A DNA stretch of 64,000 bases, taken from positions 1 through 64,000 of the forward strand of contig CANONN010000011.1 of assembly GCA_947567625.1 (NCBI GenBank), written 5' to 3'. This DNA is from an uncultured Roseburia sp. (lineage in GTDB: Bacteria > Bacillota > Clostridia > Lachnospirales > Lachnospiraceae). Shown here piece by piece: positions 9,202 to 18,163 of the stretch. The position numbers and the translations under genes were made by a program. The number at the start of each line of letters is the position of its first letter. Within the stretch, counting starts at the first letter, position 1. A model generated the notes under the pieces. That model made no database searches, was not told where the DNA came from, and worked only from the letters and a program-made list of their open reading frames with translations.

Positions 9202-12200
9202 ATGGCAAAGCTAAAAAATTACAACGGCCGCTATTGTGAATCCGATTATGAATATGCGTTCATTGGATTTTTGGAGGCGGAAGGCTGGGAGTATTCTTCG
9301 GGCAGCAAGATCTCCCGCGTAACCAAACGAGATGTGCTGATTGCTGACGATTTTAAGAAATTTCTTTCAGACACAAATGCTGATTTGACGGGAGATGAGG
9401 TCGCTCAGATTTTTGACAAAGTGCGTCTTGCAGGCAGCGAAAGCGACTTTGCTACGTTGCACAAGGTTTATGGCTGGATGGTCGACGGTATTCAGTTTAC
9501 ATTGCAAAATGGACTGACGAGAATGATACCGCTCATTGATTTTGATCATACGAACAAGAATATATTCCGCGTGGTGAATCAGTTTACAGTCGAATATACA
9601 AACAATGGTCAGCGGGAAAATCGCAGACCGGATGTGATTTTGTTCGTAAACGGTATGCCGCTGTGCGTCATTGAACTGAAAAATCCTGCGAGCGCTGACG
9701 CTACCATTTATGGCGCATGGGAGCAGATTACGATTCGCTATTGGAGAGATATTCCGCATTTATTGCATTACTGTCCTCTTGCTTGTATATCGGACGGTGT
9801 GAAGACAAGACTTGGCACGGTTCGCACTCCCTATGAACATTTCTATGCTTGGCGCCGTGTAAATGAAAGTGATCAGATATCTACACTGCCTTTTGCTGAA
9901 ACAGAAACGATGATAAAGGGCGTATATAGTCCTGCTCGTTTCCTTGAAATCTTCAGAGATTACATTTATTTTCAGGATAGCATTTATGATCGTTCCGAGG
10001 TTGAAATCGTGTGTCGCTATCCGCAGTTTTTTGCGGCAAGGTTATTAAAGCAGAGCATCATAAATTCTATTGTTGAAAAAAGGAGTAAAGGCGGAACATA
10101 TTTCGGTGCGACAGGGTGCGGCAAAACGTATACAATGGCTTTTCTGGCCCGTCAGCTTGCCCTTCGCTGTACGGATATTCCACAGATTGGTTCGCCGACC
10201 ATTATTCTGATTGTTGATCGTGATGAACTTCAGAAGCAGGGGGCAAAGCTTTTTACCAAGAGTGAGGAATTTTTGAATCTTGGTGAAGTTTGTGTGGTAA
10301 AAAACAGAGCAGAGCTAAGGCAGGAGCTGGGAGCAAGATAAAGCGGCGGTTTCTATATCTGTACCATTCAGAAGTTCTGTGACCGTGAAAATGATAAAAT
10401 AGGCCTTATCAACGATCGTCAAAATATTATATGCTTTTCCGATGAAGCGCACAGAACCCAGCTGGAACATTCCAGAAAGATTCAATTCAGCAAGGACGCT
10501 GATAAAAATATGAAAGCTATGGTGTCAAAGCCGTACGCAAAAGTATTGAAAGAAGCATTTCCACAGGCAGTTTTTGTAGGTTTTACCGGAACGCCGATTG
10601 CAGAAACATATCAGACTTTTGGTGATGAAATTGACCGATATACCATGGATCAGGCAGTTGCTGACGGATTAACGGTATCTATCATGTATCATCCCCGTAT
10701 CGCAAAGGTTTTATTGGATAAAGAAAAAGTAAGGCAGATTGAGGATTACTATAAAAAATGTGCCGACGACGGTGCGACACCGGAGGATGTCGAAGCCAGC
10801 AAAAATGCAATGAGTGACATGGAGGTCATTCTAGGAGAACCGTCACGCTTGGAGCGTCTTGCCGTGGATATTCATGATCACTATGTTTCTTCCTGTGCAG
10901 GCGACCCAGATAGAATCCAGAAAGCCATGATAATCTGTTCAAACAGAAAAATAGCATATGCTTTATTGCAAAAATTCAAGGCCAAATATCCGGAATGGTT
11001 TGAAGAAAAGAAAATTTGTGACGGAGTATTTGTCACAGAGGCAGAACGCAAAGAACTAAAGCCAGTGCCTTTTATTGCTATGGTATCGAGTGTCGGTCGC
11101 AACGACGAGGCTGAGATGTACAATTATCTCGGCGGCGCCCGCAATGATAAGCGATCGGAAGAACTGGACGCAGCGTTCAAACAGGAAAAATCAAATTTTC
11201 ATATTGTTATTGTTGTTGATATGTGGATCACAGGATTTGATGTGCCATGTCTTACCTATTTATACAACGACAAACCGCTGAAGAAACATTTGTTGATTCA
11301 AACAATCAGCCGGGTAAACAGGAAATATCCCGGAAAAGAGTATGGTATGGTTGTCGACTATATTGGGATTCGTGACAATATGCGCGAAGCCATGAAGATT
11401 TATGGTGGTGACACTTCTGTCGCGCCCACATCTGATGATGTTGAGCAGGCAGCTTCCGTATTTAGAGAAGAGCTGGAAATCTTAAAAACATTGTTTGTGA
11501 GTCATGATTTGACGCCTTTTTTGAATCCGGGCTGCGAACCGGTCGAGCGCTATAGACTTCTTGCAAAGGCTGCTGAACATGTATTTGTATCAACACAGGA
11601 ATTACAGATGGAAGGAAACAGAGGAGCGCAGAAGGTTTCGTTTAAGACATATTTCTTACGGACAGTAAAGAGGATGAGAACGGCTTTTGATATTTGTCAG
11701 CCTTCTGGAAATCTCGATGAAGAAGAAACGGCACTTGCACAGTGCTTTATGGCGATAGCAGGCTTTGTTCGCAAAATGAGCGGAACAAGCGATGTGGATA
11801 CCGACACGATGAATCGTGCAGTTTCCCAAATGGTTGAGGAGGCGCTCAAGTACAATCAGGTAGAAAGCGTTCTGGAAAGCGGAGAGGAAGAAGATATCTT
11901 TTCGCCGGAATATTTTGAAAAATTATCTGATGTGAAAATGCCTGCAACCAAATTGGAACTTCTTGTGAAAATGCTTCGTAAGCAGATTAAGGAATACGGA
12001 AAAGTCAATCAGTTGGCGGCAAAGACTTTCCAGGAAATGCTGGAAAAGACGATTGCAGAATATCATGAAAGACGCAGGTATCTGGATGCTGAACAAGGTA
12101 CAAAAGTGCAGGAGCAGGCATCGGAGGATATGATTCTGGCTGCAACCGAACAGGCTTTGGCAATTTTGCGTCAGATGAACGAAAGCAGAGAAAGTTTTCG

Positions 12201-12531
12201 TAAGATCGGCTTAACTTTTGAAGAAAAAACTTTTTATGATATTGTGATCGCCTTGCGTGACCAGTACAACTTTGAATATGGAACCGATAAAGAAGTAGAT
12301 GGCATCGTGATCAACGACAAGTGCAAAGCCCTGGCTAAAAAGGTAAAGGAGAAAATTGATACAAAATCGTCTTTTGTTGATTGGCTCAATAATACAAACG
12401 TCCGTAATCAGTTAAAACTTGATATCAAAATTTGTCTGGTGAAAAATGGTTATCCGCCGCAGTACAGTCCTGAAGTATTCAAAAAGGTTATGGAACAGGT
12501 TGAAAATTTTGAAGCGTACTCTGCTGAATAA
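9202..12531 (+). pseudogene. hsdR: Type I restriction endonuclease HsdR, split by one stop codon
   Basis: A frame of 1,110 codons behind AAAGGAGG, interrupted by a single in-frame TAA at 10339-10341. Before it lie the nuclease domain (RPDVILFVNGMPLCVIELKN, the D...E-x-K pattern) and Walker A GATGCGKTYT. After it the frame continues without any shift through SGGFYICTIQKF, the DEAH box (SDEAHRTQ), the helicase motifs GFTGTPI and the C-terminal region that binds HsdM. An AAA to TAA change explains the stop. The second part has an internal ATG at 10510 but no good ribosome site. Together with the broken hsdM this indicates a dead system, unless the stop is read through or is a sequencing error. 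Confidence 0.88.
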
Positions 12532-12704
12532 GAAAGAGAGATAGAACAATGCCTATTTCAGCCGCTAAAAGAAAGAATAAGAAAATGCTGTGGGAAAGCG
12601 GCGTTATAGGGTACTCAATTGGTACAAGCGCCGGATAAAAGGAGCTTGAGAGGGCGGCCGATGTTCTGGATTTATCACGAGAAAGGAATTCTTCTAAAAT
12701 CAAT
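12532..12704 (+). other. Spacer with short fragments, no supported gene
   Basis: A short frame at 12549 reads MPISAAKRKNKKMLWESGVI and stops within 30 codons. It is preceded by AGAAAGAGAG, which could serve as a ribosome site. I see no family match. The piece is probably a remnant or a leader. Confidence 0.3.
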
Positions 12705-12950
12705 ATGGATAATGAATTGCGAAAAAATTTAGATCAACTGCACACGACCGAATTAGGCGTAGAACGCATCAAAAGAAATCTGTCTTTGGATACAGATGAT
12801 GTGGTTGACTGGTGCAAATCGAAAATAAATTCTCCCAATGCTGCTATTTCGCGGAAAGGGAAGAATTGGTACGTGAGAGTAGACAATTGTATCCTCACGG
12901 TAAATGCGTATAGTTATACAATTATTACGGCACATAAGGAAAAGAAATGA
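12705..12950 (+). CDS. DUF3781 family small protein
   Basis: An 81-residue protein matching the DUF3781 pattern: LHTTELGVERIKRNL, DTDDVVDWCKSKI, GKNWYVRVDN, and the ending TVNAYSYTIITAH. The family has no known function and occurs widely in Clostridia and Bacilli, often near mobile or defence genes. It is small and probably cytoplasmic. The ribosome site is weak (GAAAGGAATT, some 20 bases upstream). It lies alone after the decayed restriction locus. Confidence 0.75.
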   Translation: MDNELRKNLDQLHTTELGVERIKRNLSLDTDDVVDWCKSKINSPNAAISRKGKNWYVRVDNCILTVNAYSYTIITAHKEKK

Positions 12951-13046
12951 GCGCTGGATGAATCAAAAACTATCGTCAAGGAAGGGACTTTGTCTCGTAA
13001 GCAAAGTTAGGTCTGCTGTAATTTGACGATCATTGGATTGCGGCAT

Positions 13047-14396
13047 CTACGGCATTTCGGCCGGAATCAGCCGCTTCCGGTTTAATAGATAGTACAGCAG
13101 TCCGGCTGCATCGGCCAGTCCCCAGCCGATGGGAATGGACCACCAGATTCCCACGACTCCGATGGAAGGCAGCGCGGACAGCGTGTAGGACAGAGCGACG
13201 CGCGTGCCAAGCGAGACGACGGTCAGCACGACCGAGACGGCGGGCCGCCCAAGCGCGCGGTATAGTCCGTAAAATAAAAACAGGCATCCGATTCCGCAGT
13301 AAAGAGGGCCGACAATATGCAGGTAACGTACACCCTCCGCAACGATGGCGGTTTCATCCGGGCTGATAAAAATCAGCATGAGCGGCTCGGCCAGGAACCA
13401 CAGAATGAAAGACGACAGCAGACAGTAGGAGACGACGGTCAGCACCGCGTAGCGGATTCCCTGCACAATTCGTTTCGGCTTTTTGGCGCCGACATTTTGT
13501 GCGATAAAGGTGGAAAATGCGTTGCCGTATTCCTGTGCCGGCATGTAAGTAAAGGCGTCTATTTTGACGGCCGCCGCAAATGCCGCCATCACGGAGGTGC
13601 CAAAACTGTTTACAAGACCCTGCACCATGAGAATGCCGAGATTCATGACGGACTGCTGTACACAGGTGAGCACAGAGAAGCCGGCGATTTCCCGGAGGCT
13701 GGATCCGTTTATCGCAAAATGGCGGAAGGAAGAACGTATGCTGTGGTTTTTGAACCAGGTATAAATACCGATTCCGGCTGCGGATACATATTGTGATATG
13801 ACAGTCGCCAGCGCAGCCCCCGCGGTGCCCTGGCGAAGTACGGCGACCAAAAGGAGATCCAAGCCGACATTCAGTAACGTGGAAATCCCCAAAAAGAGCA
13901 GCGGGGCCATAGAATTGCCGAGAGCTTTTAAATATGCCCCAAAAAAGTTGTAGAGCGCGATAGCCGGTATGCCGCAAAAAACAAGAATCAAATAATCTTT
14001 TGTGATGTCGGTAATTTCCGATGGAATGTTCATCCACATAATAATCCGGTCGACGCCCAAAAGCGAGAGCGCGGTGAGCAGGGCGGCGGTTGCCGCTGTC
14101 AGCAGAGAGGAGGCGCAGACACTGTTTTTCAAGGATGCCTCATCCTGTCTGCCAAAGCACATAGAAAAAACGATGCCGCTGCCCATGCAAAGCCCGAGCA
14201 GCACGGAAGTCAAAAAAGTCATCAGCGCAAACGCCGACCCTACGGCGGCCAGGGCAGCGGAACCTGCAAATTGTCCTACAACCCAGGTATCAACGATATT
14301 GTATCCCTGCTGTAAGATATTCCCCAATATCATCGGCAGGGAAAAGAAAAACATCGTGGTAAATACGGAGCCTGTCGTCAAATCTTTTTGTCTCAT
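13047..14396 (-). CDS. MATE-family multidrug efflux transporter
   Basis: A 449-residue membrane protein with about twelve hydrophobic segments. The N-terminus (DLTTGSVFTTMFFFSLPMIL) and the segment NIVDTWVVGQFAGSAALAAVG are standard for the MATE family, which exports cationic drugs using ion gradients. A good AGGAGG precedes the ATG. It stands alone on the minus strand, divergent from the VOC gene. The substrate cannot be told from sequence. Confidence 0.93.
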   Translation of the reverse strand: MRQKDLTTGSVFTTMFFFSLPMILGNILQQGYNIVDTWVVGQFAGSAALAAVGSAFALMTFLTSVLLGLCMGSGIVFSMCFGRQDEASLKNSVCASSLLTAATAALLTALSLLGVDRIIMWMNIPSEITDITKDYLILVFCGIPAIALYNFFGAYLKALGNSMAPLLFLGISTLLNVGLDLLLVAVLRQGTAGAALATVISQYVSAAGIGIYTWFKNHSIRSSFRHFAINGSSLREIAGFSVLTCVQQSVMNLGILMVQGLVNSFGTSVMAAFAAAVKIDAFTYMPAQEYGNAFSTFIAQNVGAKKPKRIVQGIRYAVLTVVSYCLLSSFILWFLAEPLMLIFISPDETAIVAEGVRYLHIVGPLYCGIGCLFLFYGLYRALGRPAVSVVLTVVSLGTRVALSYTLSALPSIGVVGIWWSIPIGWGLADAAGLLYYLLNRKRLIPAEMP

Positions 14397-14610
14397 ATGT
14401 CCTCCTCTGTGGTTATTATTTGTTGCCTCGCTTGTCCCGGGAGATCATTTCTATCATGGCAAGTGCCGTGTGCAGGTTAGGCGCATCCTAATAATCGCGG
14501 GCTTATTAATTTCACATAACGCGACAATTATAACATATTTTGTGGAAAGCTTACAGGCGGTATGATAAAATAAGTTGAATGAAATAAGTCGATGAGGTAG
14601 AGAAGAATAG

Positions 14611-14976
14611 ATGAGATTAAGAAATTTTTTGATCGCAGTCCGTGATATAGAACGTTCCAGACAGTTTTATCAGGAATTATTTGATATGACCGTTTTAAAG
14701 GATTTCGGAGACAATGTGATATTGGCGGGAGGGCTGGTGCTGCAGGAGCGCAGCCAGTGGGAGCAGCTGACAGGAAAAGAAAGTGTTCCGGGATATGATG
14801 GAGAATTGTTTTTTGAGACGGGCAATCTGGATGGATTTTTACAGAAGTTAGACGCTTGCGGTGGGGCTGTGACGGTTTTGCGAGAGGTCAGAGTGAACGC
14901 ATGGGGGAGAAGAGCCGTTTTGTTGGCGGACCCGGACGGACATGTGATAGAGGTGGCGGATGATTACAGCAACTAA
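14611..14976 (+). CDS. VOC/glyoxalase-fold protein
   Basis: A 121-residue single-domain protein of the vicinal oxygen chelate superfamily. The pattern is FLIAVRDIERSRQFYQELF at the start, a central beta-alpha-beta repeat, and the ending LLADPDGHVIEVADD. The His-x-x-Glu of the last strand fits a metal or substrate ligand. Members include glyoxalase I, dioxygenases and antibiotic-binding resistance proteins; the exact role is open. It ends 19 bases from the convergent LytTR gene. Confidence 0.85.
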   Translation: MRLRNFLIAVRDIERSRQFYQELFDMTVLKDFGDNVILAGGLVLQERSQWEQLTGKESVPGYDGELFFETGNLDGFLQKLDACGGAVTVLREVRVNAWGRRAVLLADPDGHVIEVADDYSN

Positions 14977-14995
14977 ATTTTATAATGTGTGAACG

Positions 14996-15742
14996 TCAGG
15001 TGCCGCGCCGCGCGGGCTGGCGGTTGCTTATGCGTTTCAAGTGGTATTCGCGCACGGACTGCTCGATTTGGCTGCGGTCGCGTATGCGGATGGGAAAGCG
15101 CGTACCGTTTTTCATTACACAGCAGTTATTTTCAATGGAGACGATATCGTCAGCGTTCAAGGCAATTCCTTTATTAATGAGAAGAAAGCGTGGGTCATGC
15201 TCGGTCAGCTCCAAAAATTGCGTCATGGTCATGCGGCTTCGCGTCGCAGTACCGTCTGCCAGTCCGATGTCGAGATAGTGCGCGTCGGTGACGACTGAGG
15301 TGATATCAGATAGGAACAGGGGGATATTGGACGTTCTGCCGCTGGAAATCGTGATATATTTCGAGGAGACGGGGAGCATTTGTATGGCATCCTGCAATAC
15401 ACGTTCTACGCGGTGAAAATAAAACGGTTTGGTAATATATTCAAACGCGTGGCATGAAAAGGCTTCCGGCATAAACTCCTCACTGGAAGTCAGGAATACG
15501 AGCAGGCAGTGACTGTCTTTTTCTCTCATTTTCTCCGCTGTGGAAATGCCGTCCATGCCGTCCATATAAATGTCGAGAAAGACGATGGAAAAGGCGTTTT
15601 CTTCAAAAGCTTCCAGGAAAGCTTCTCCGCTGGAAAAAGGCACGGTTTCCAGATTGTAGTGATGCTGAATGGCAAAATCATGGCAGAGCTTAGCCATTTG
15701 GCGCAGATAGATGGGTTCGTCATCGACTAAAGCAATGTTCAT
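14996..15742 (-). CDS. LytTR-family response regulator
   Basis: A 248-residue regulator with a receiver domain (VDDEP pocket, phospho-acceptor Asp57 in VFLDIYMDG, Lys in TKPF) and a C-terminal LytTR DNA-binding domain (about 145-245). I place the start at MNIALVDDEP; the frame is open for 22 codons further upstream, but those residues do not belong to the receiver fold, and AGGAGATC precedes the chosen ATG. No kinase gene is adjacent, so it is an orphan or pairs with a distant GHKL kinase. Confidence 0.88.
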   Translation of the reverse strand: MNIALVDDEPIYLRQMAKLCHDFAIQHHYNLETVPFSSGEAFLEAFEENAFSIVFLDIYMDGMDGISTAEKMREKDSHCLLVFLTSSEEFMPEAFSCHAFEYITKPFYFHRVERVLQDAIQMLPVSSKYITISSGRTSNIPLFLSDITSVVTDAHYLDIGLADGTATRSRMTMTQFLELTEHDPRFLLINKGIALNADDIVSIENNCCVMKNGTRFPIRIRDRSQIEQSVREYHLKRISNRQPARRGT

Positions 15743-15968
15743 TGTTGATCTCCTGTTATTCTGTGAAACATAATTGGGCGAATAGGGATTTGCGCAGGCT
15801 AACGCCAAAAGCGCGCAATCACTTTAGGAAATATAATATTTATAACATAAAAACAGGATGATTTCAAATTCTTTCTGTGCGAATCCAGGAAAACCAGTAA
15901 CGATTCCAACCGATATGCGTTCTTGCGGACTTTACAGCGAGTGCAAAGTCCTGGGCTGAATACGAAAA

Positions 15969-15991
15969 CCAGACGGCTTTGAGGCGTCTGG
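15969..15991. terminator. Possible intrinsic terminator (stem CCAGACG)
   Basis: A 7-bp stem with a 9-base loop, with AAATTTTT on the plus side and TTTTCG on the minus side. It could insulate the ECF promoter just downstream. The stem is short, so this is tentative. Confidence 0.35.
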
Positions 15992-16010
15992 AAATTTTTG
16001 CGCAAAATAG

Positions 16011-16040
16011 TGAAACAAAAGCCGCTCTTTTTTCGTCTAA
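16011..16040 (+). promoter_or_regulatory. ECF sigma-factor promoter (probable autoregulation)
   Basis: TGAAAC at 16011-16016, a 17-base spacer, then CGTCTAA at 16034-16040. This fits the GAAAC...CGTC pattern of Gram-positive ECF promoters. It sits upstream of an ECF sigma gene, so the factor probably drives its own operon. The same CGTCTAA box occurs before the second ECF gene at 57224. Confidence 0.75.
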
Positions 16041-16160
16041 TAAGTGTAAGGCGCAAGCGTGCAGGTCAAAATGCGCGGAATGTGCCGATACAAAAGCTGC
16101 CTGACTAGGTACCGGGAAGGCACAAAAAGATGCTTATGCGGCGGAATGGAGGAATCATGC

Positions 16161-16658
16161 ATGAATACGTTGATAAAACGTGCGCAGGAGGGTGATGCAG
16201 ATGCGTTTACCAGACTGATGCAGGCGCAGATGCAAAATATGTACAAGACTGCGAGGGCGCTTCTTAGCAATGATGAAGATGTAGCGGATGCCATCGCGGA
16301 TACGATACTTGTCTGTTGGGAGAAAATGGGGCAGTTAAAAAAACCCCAGTTTTTCCGCACCTGGATGACGCGAATACTAATCAATAAATGTAATGATATA
16401 TTGCGGAAGAAAAAAGACGTGTACTATACAGACGAGCTGGAGGAGGAGGCGGTCACATACGAGGGGGACTATGATAATGTGGAGTGGCTGGAAGCCATGA
16501 ACAGCCTTGATGAGAAATACCGCATGATTATGATGCTCCACTATGTTCATGGATTTAAGGCGGCGGAAATCAGCTCCATGCTGCATATACCGGCAAGCAC
16601 CGTGCGTACCAGGCTTTTGCGGGGCAGAAATCAGATGGCTTTGATTTATGACATGTAG
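16161..16658 (+). CDS. ECF-type RNA polymerase sigma factor
   Basis: A sigma factor of 165 residues from the ATG at 16161, chosen because GGAGGA lies six bases upstream; the open frame runs further upstream but crosses the likely transcription start. Region 2 (ARALLSNDEDVADAIADTILVCW) binds core polymerase and the -10 box; region 4 (AAEISSMLHIPASTVRTRLLRGR) is the helix-turn-helix for the -35 box. It is followed after 20 bases by a DUF4179 membrane protein that probably acts as its anti-sigma factor. Two ECF-like boxes at 16011 suggest self-activation. Confidence 0.93.
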   Translation: MNTLIKRAQEGDADAFTRLMQAQMQNMYKTARALLSNDEDVADAIADTILVCWEKMGQLKKPQFFRTWMTRILINKCNDILRKKKDVYYTDELEEEAVTYEGDYDNVEWLEAMNSLDEKYRMIMMLHYVHGFKAAEISSMLHIPASTVRTRLLRGRNQMALIYDM

Positions 16659-16678
16659 ACAGGAAGGAGAGAGAGCCA

Positions 16679-17836
16679 ATGAGGGATAGTCAGATAATTA
16701 GAAATTTGCAGGGAGAAGTCAAGATACCGCAGATCGTACAGGAAAAGGCGGAGTGGGCATTTGCGCAGATCCGAGAAGAGCGCGGAGGAGACAAGAAAAT
16801 GGATAAAAGAAGCGTGCGTTTGAAAACCATGCGGATAGCGGCTGCGTGTGCGACGCTTGTATTCGGGACCGTAACGGTATGTGCGGCAGCCTATATGCAC
16901 TGGAGCAGCGGTATGGAGGCAGAGTTTTCTGCGACGGAGGAACAGAAAATCTATTTAGAGCAGCAGGAGATGGCGGCGCCGTTACATGAAAGTGATATAC
17001 AGGGAAATATTACGGTTACGGCACAGCAGAGCATTGTCGACCGGCATTTCGCCCATCTTTCTTTTAAGGTGGAGGGATATGACTTACAAGAGGGATTGGA
17101 ACCTGCGTTTGAGGATATCCGTATTTTTGTGGACGGCAGCAGTGATTTTTCGTGGAGCGGCAGGTTTTTTAACGGATGGATGATGGATGACAATGGAAAC
17201 ACTGCATACGCAGACGGCCGGCCGTGGGACGAGGATGCAGTCGAGGTGTTTGTGGACGAAGATGGAAGCATGGAATTTGATCTTACGATCAACGGCGGCG
17301 AAACGGCTGGCCGGCTGATCGGAGCGCCGATTCATCTGGAATTTGAGAATTTGGGAACCGTTCATAAAGCGGTATATACGCCGGATGTGACGGGAACATG
17401 GACGCTTGACTTTACATTACAGGGGTCCGATGCGATACGGACGGCCACATTGTCAAAAGAGCTCGGAACGAGCGGCTGCATCGTGACAGAGGCCGAAATT
17501 TCACCGATCTCTCTGGATGTAACGTATAAGATGCCGGTGGTGCTCGAGGATATCGAGGGAGTGGACGAAAACGGCGCTCCGGTGGTGGCACATGCTTATC
17601 AGGAGCCGCCGAGCCTGGCAGGCGTGCGGCTTACCGACGGCACTATGCTTCCGTATATCACAAACGGTGGTTCCGAGGGGTTTGAGGATTTGGAAAATGG
17701 TATCTATAAGGCCACATTTGCCGTAAACCGCATCCTGGATACCGAGCAGGTGGATGCATTGCTGTTTATCAAATCAAGCCCCGCAGGGGAAGAAACATTG
17801 AAAGAAGAAAATTTGTATATTGTGCCGTTGAACTAG
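16679..17836 (+). CDS. DUF4179 membrane protein, probable anti-sigma factor
   Basis: A 385-residue protein with a cytoplasmic N-terminus (about 1-55), one membrane helix (about 56-75, IAAACATLVFGTVTVCAAAY), and an extracytoplasmic DUF4179-type domain (about 80-260), followed by a further beta-rich domain. DUF4179 proteins are regularly encoded next to ECF sigma genes and are thought to hold the sigma factor at the membrane. AGGAGAGAGAG precedes the ATG. A terminator-like hairpin lies about 75 bases past its stop, closing the two-gene operon. The external signal is unknown. Confidence 0.87.
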   Translation: MRDSQIIRNLQGEVKIPQIVQEKAEWAFAQIREERGGDKKMDKRSVRLKTMRIAAACATLVFGTVTVCAAAYMHWSSGMEAEFSATEEQKIYLEQQEMAAPLHESDIQGNITVTAQQSIVDRHFAHLSFKVEGYDLQEGLEPAFEDIRIFVDGSSDFSWSGRFFNGWMMDDNGNTAYADGRPWDEDAVEVFVDEDGSMEFDLTINGGETAGRLIGAPIHLEFENLGTVHKAVYTPDVTGTWTLDFTLQGSDAIRTATLSKELGTSGCIVTEAEISPISLDVTYKMPVVLEDIEGVDENGAPVVAHAYQEPPSLAGVRLTDGTMLPYITNGGSEGFEDLENGIYKATFAVNRILDTEQVDALLFIKSSPAGEETLKEENLYIVPLN

Positions 17837-18163
17837 CAACATGAAAATAAGCGGTTAAATCTTTCCGGTGGTTGTGTTGCGAGCATATGATGCATTTTGC
17901 CAGTATATTGCAGGGCGTGTCTGAACATAATCGTTCGACACGCTCTGATCTTGTTTTTATGTATTGTACAATTACTTATAGATTGGGGTGATGCACGCCG
18001 GCAATTTTCCCGTCTTCCAGGCAAAATATCCCGGCAACGTCGAACTTTTGGATAGAACATGCTAAAATAAATGAAAAACTGCACTTATTTGTCATTCAGG
18101 AATCAGGGCGTGCCCGAAAGAAGTGCTGTAAGAGAAACGTAAGAAAAGGCAGGTTAGCAAAAT
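17837..18163. other. Intergenic region before the first chemoreceptor
   Basis: Holds the terminator at 17911-17947 and then about 215 bases without a clear gene. I could not assign a convincing promoter for the downstream chemoreceptor, and found no motif of a known riboswitch class. Confidence 0.5.
17911..17947 (+). terminator. Intrinsic terminator after the ECF/DUF4179 operon
   Basis: A long stem, CAGGGCGTGTCTGAAC pairing with GTTCGACACGCTCTG around a 6-base loop with one bulged T and one G-T pair, followed by ATCTTGTTTTTATG. It lies about 75 bases after the DUF4179 stop. Confidence 0.65.

Larger units (their letters stand above)
15743..16160. other. Intergenic region with hairpin and ECF promoter
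   Basis: No gene is supported in these 418 bases. A stem CCAGACG/CGTCTGG (15969-15991) followed by AAATTTTT could stop transcription. Twenty bases later comes the ECF promoter described separately, leaving an untranslated leader of about 115 bases before the sigma gene. Confidence 0.5.

Noticed and set aside
13317-14037. Long open frames antisense to the first MATE gene
   Set aside because: They are shadows of a well-supported gene, with atypical composition and no ribosome sites.
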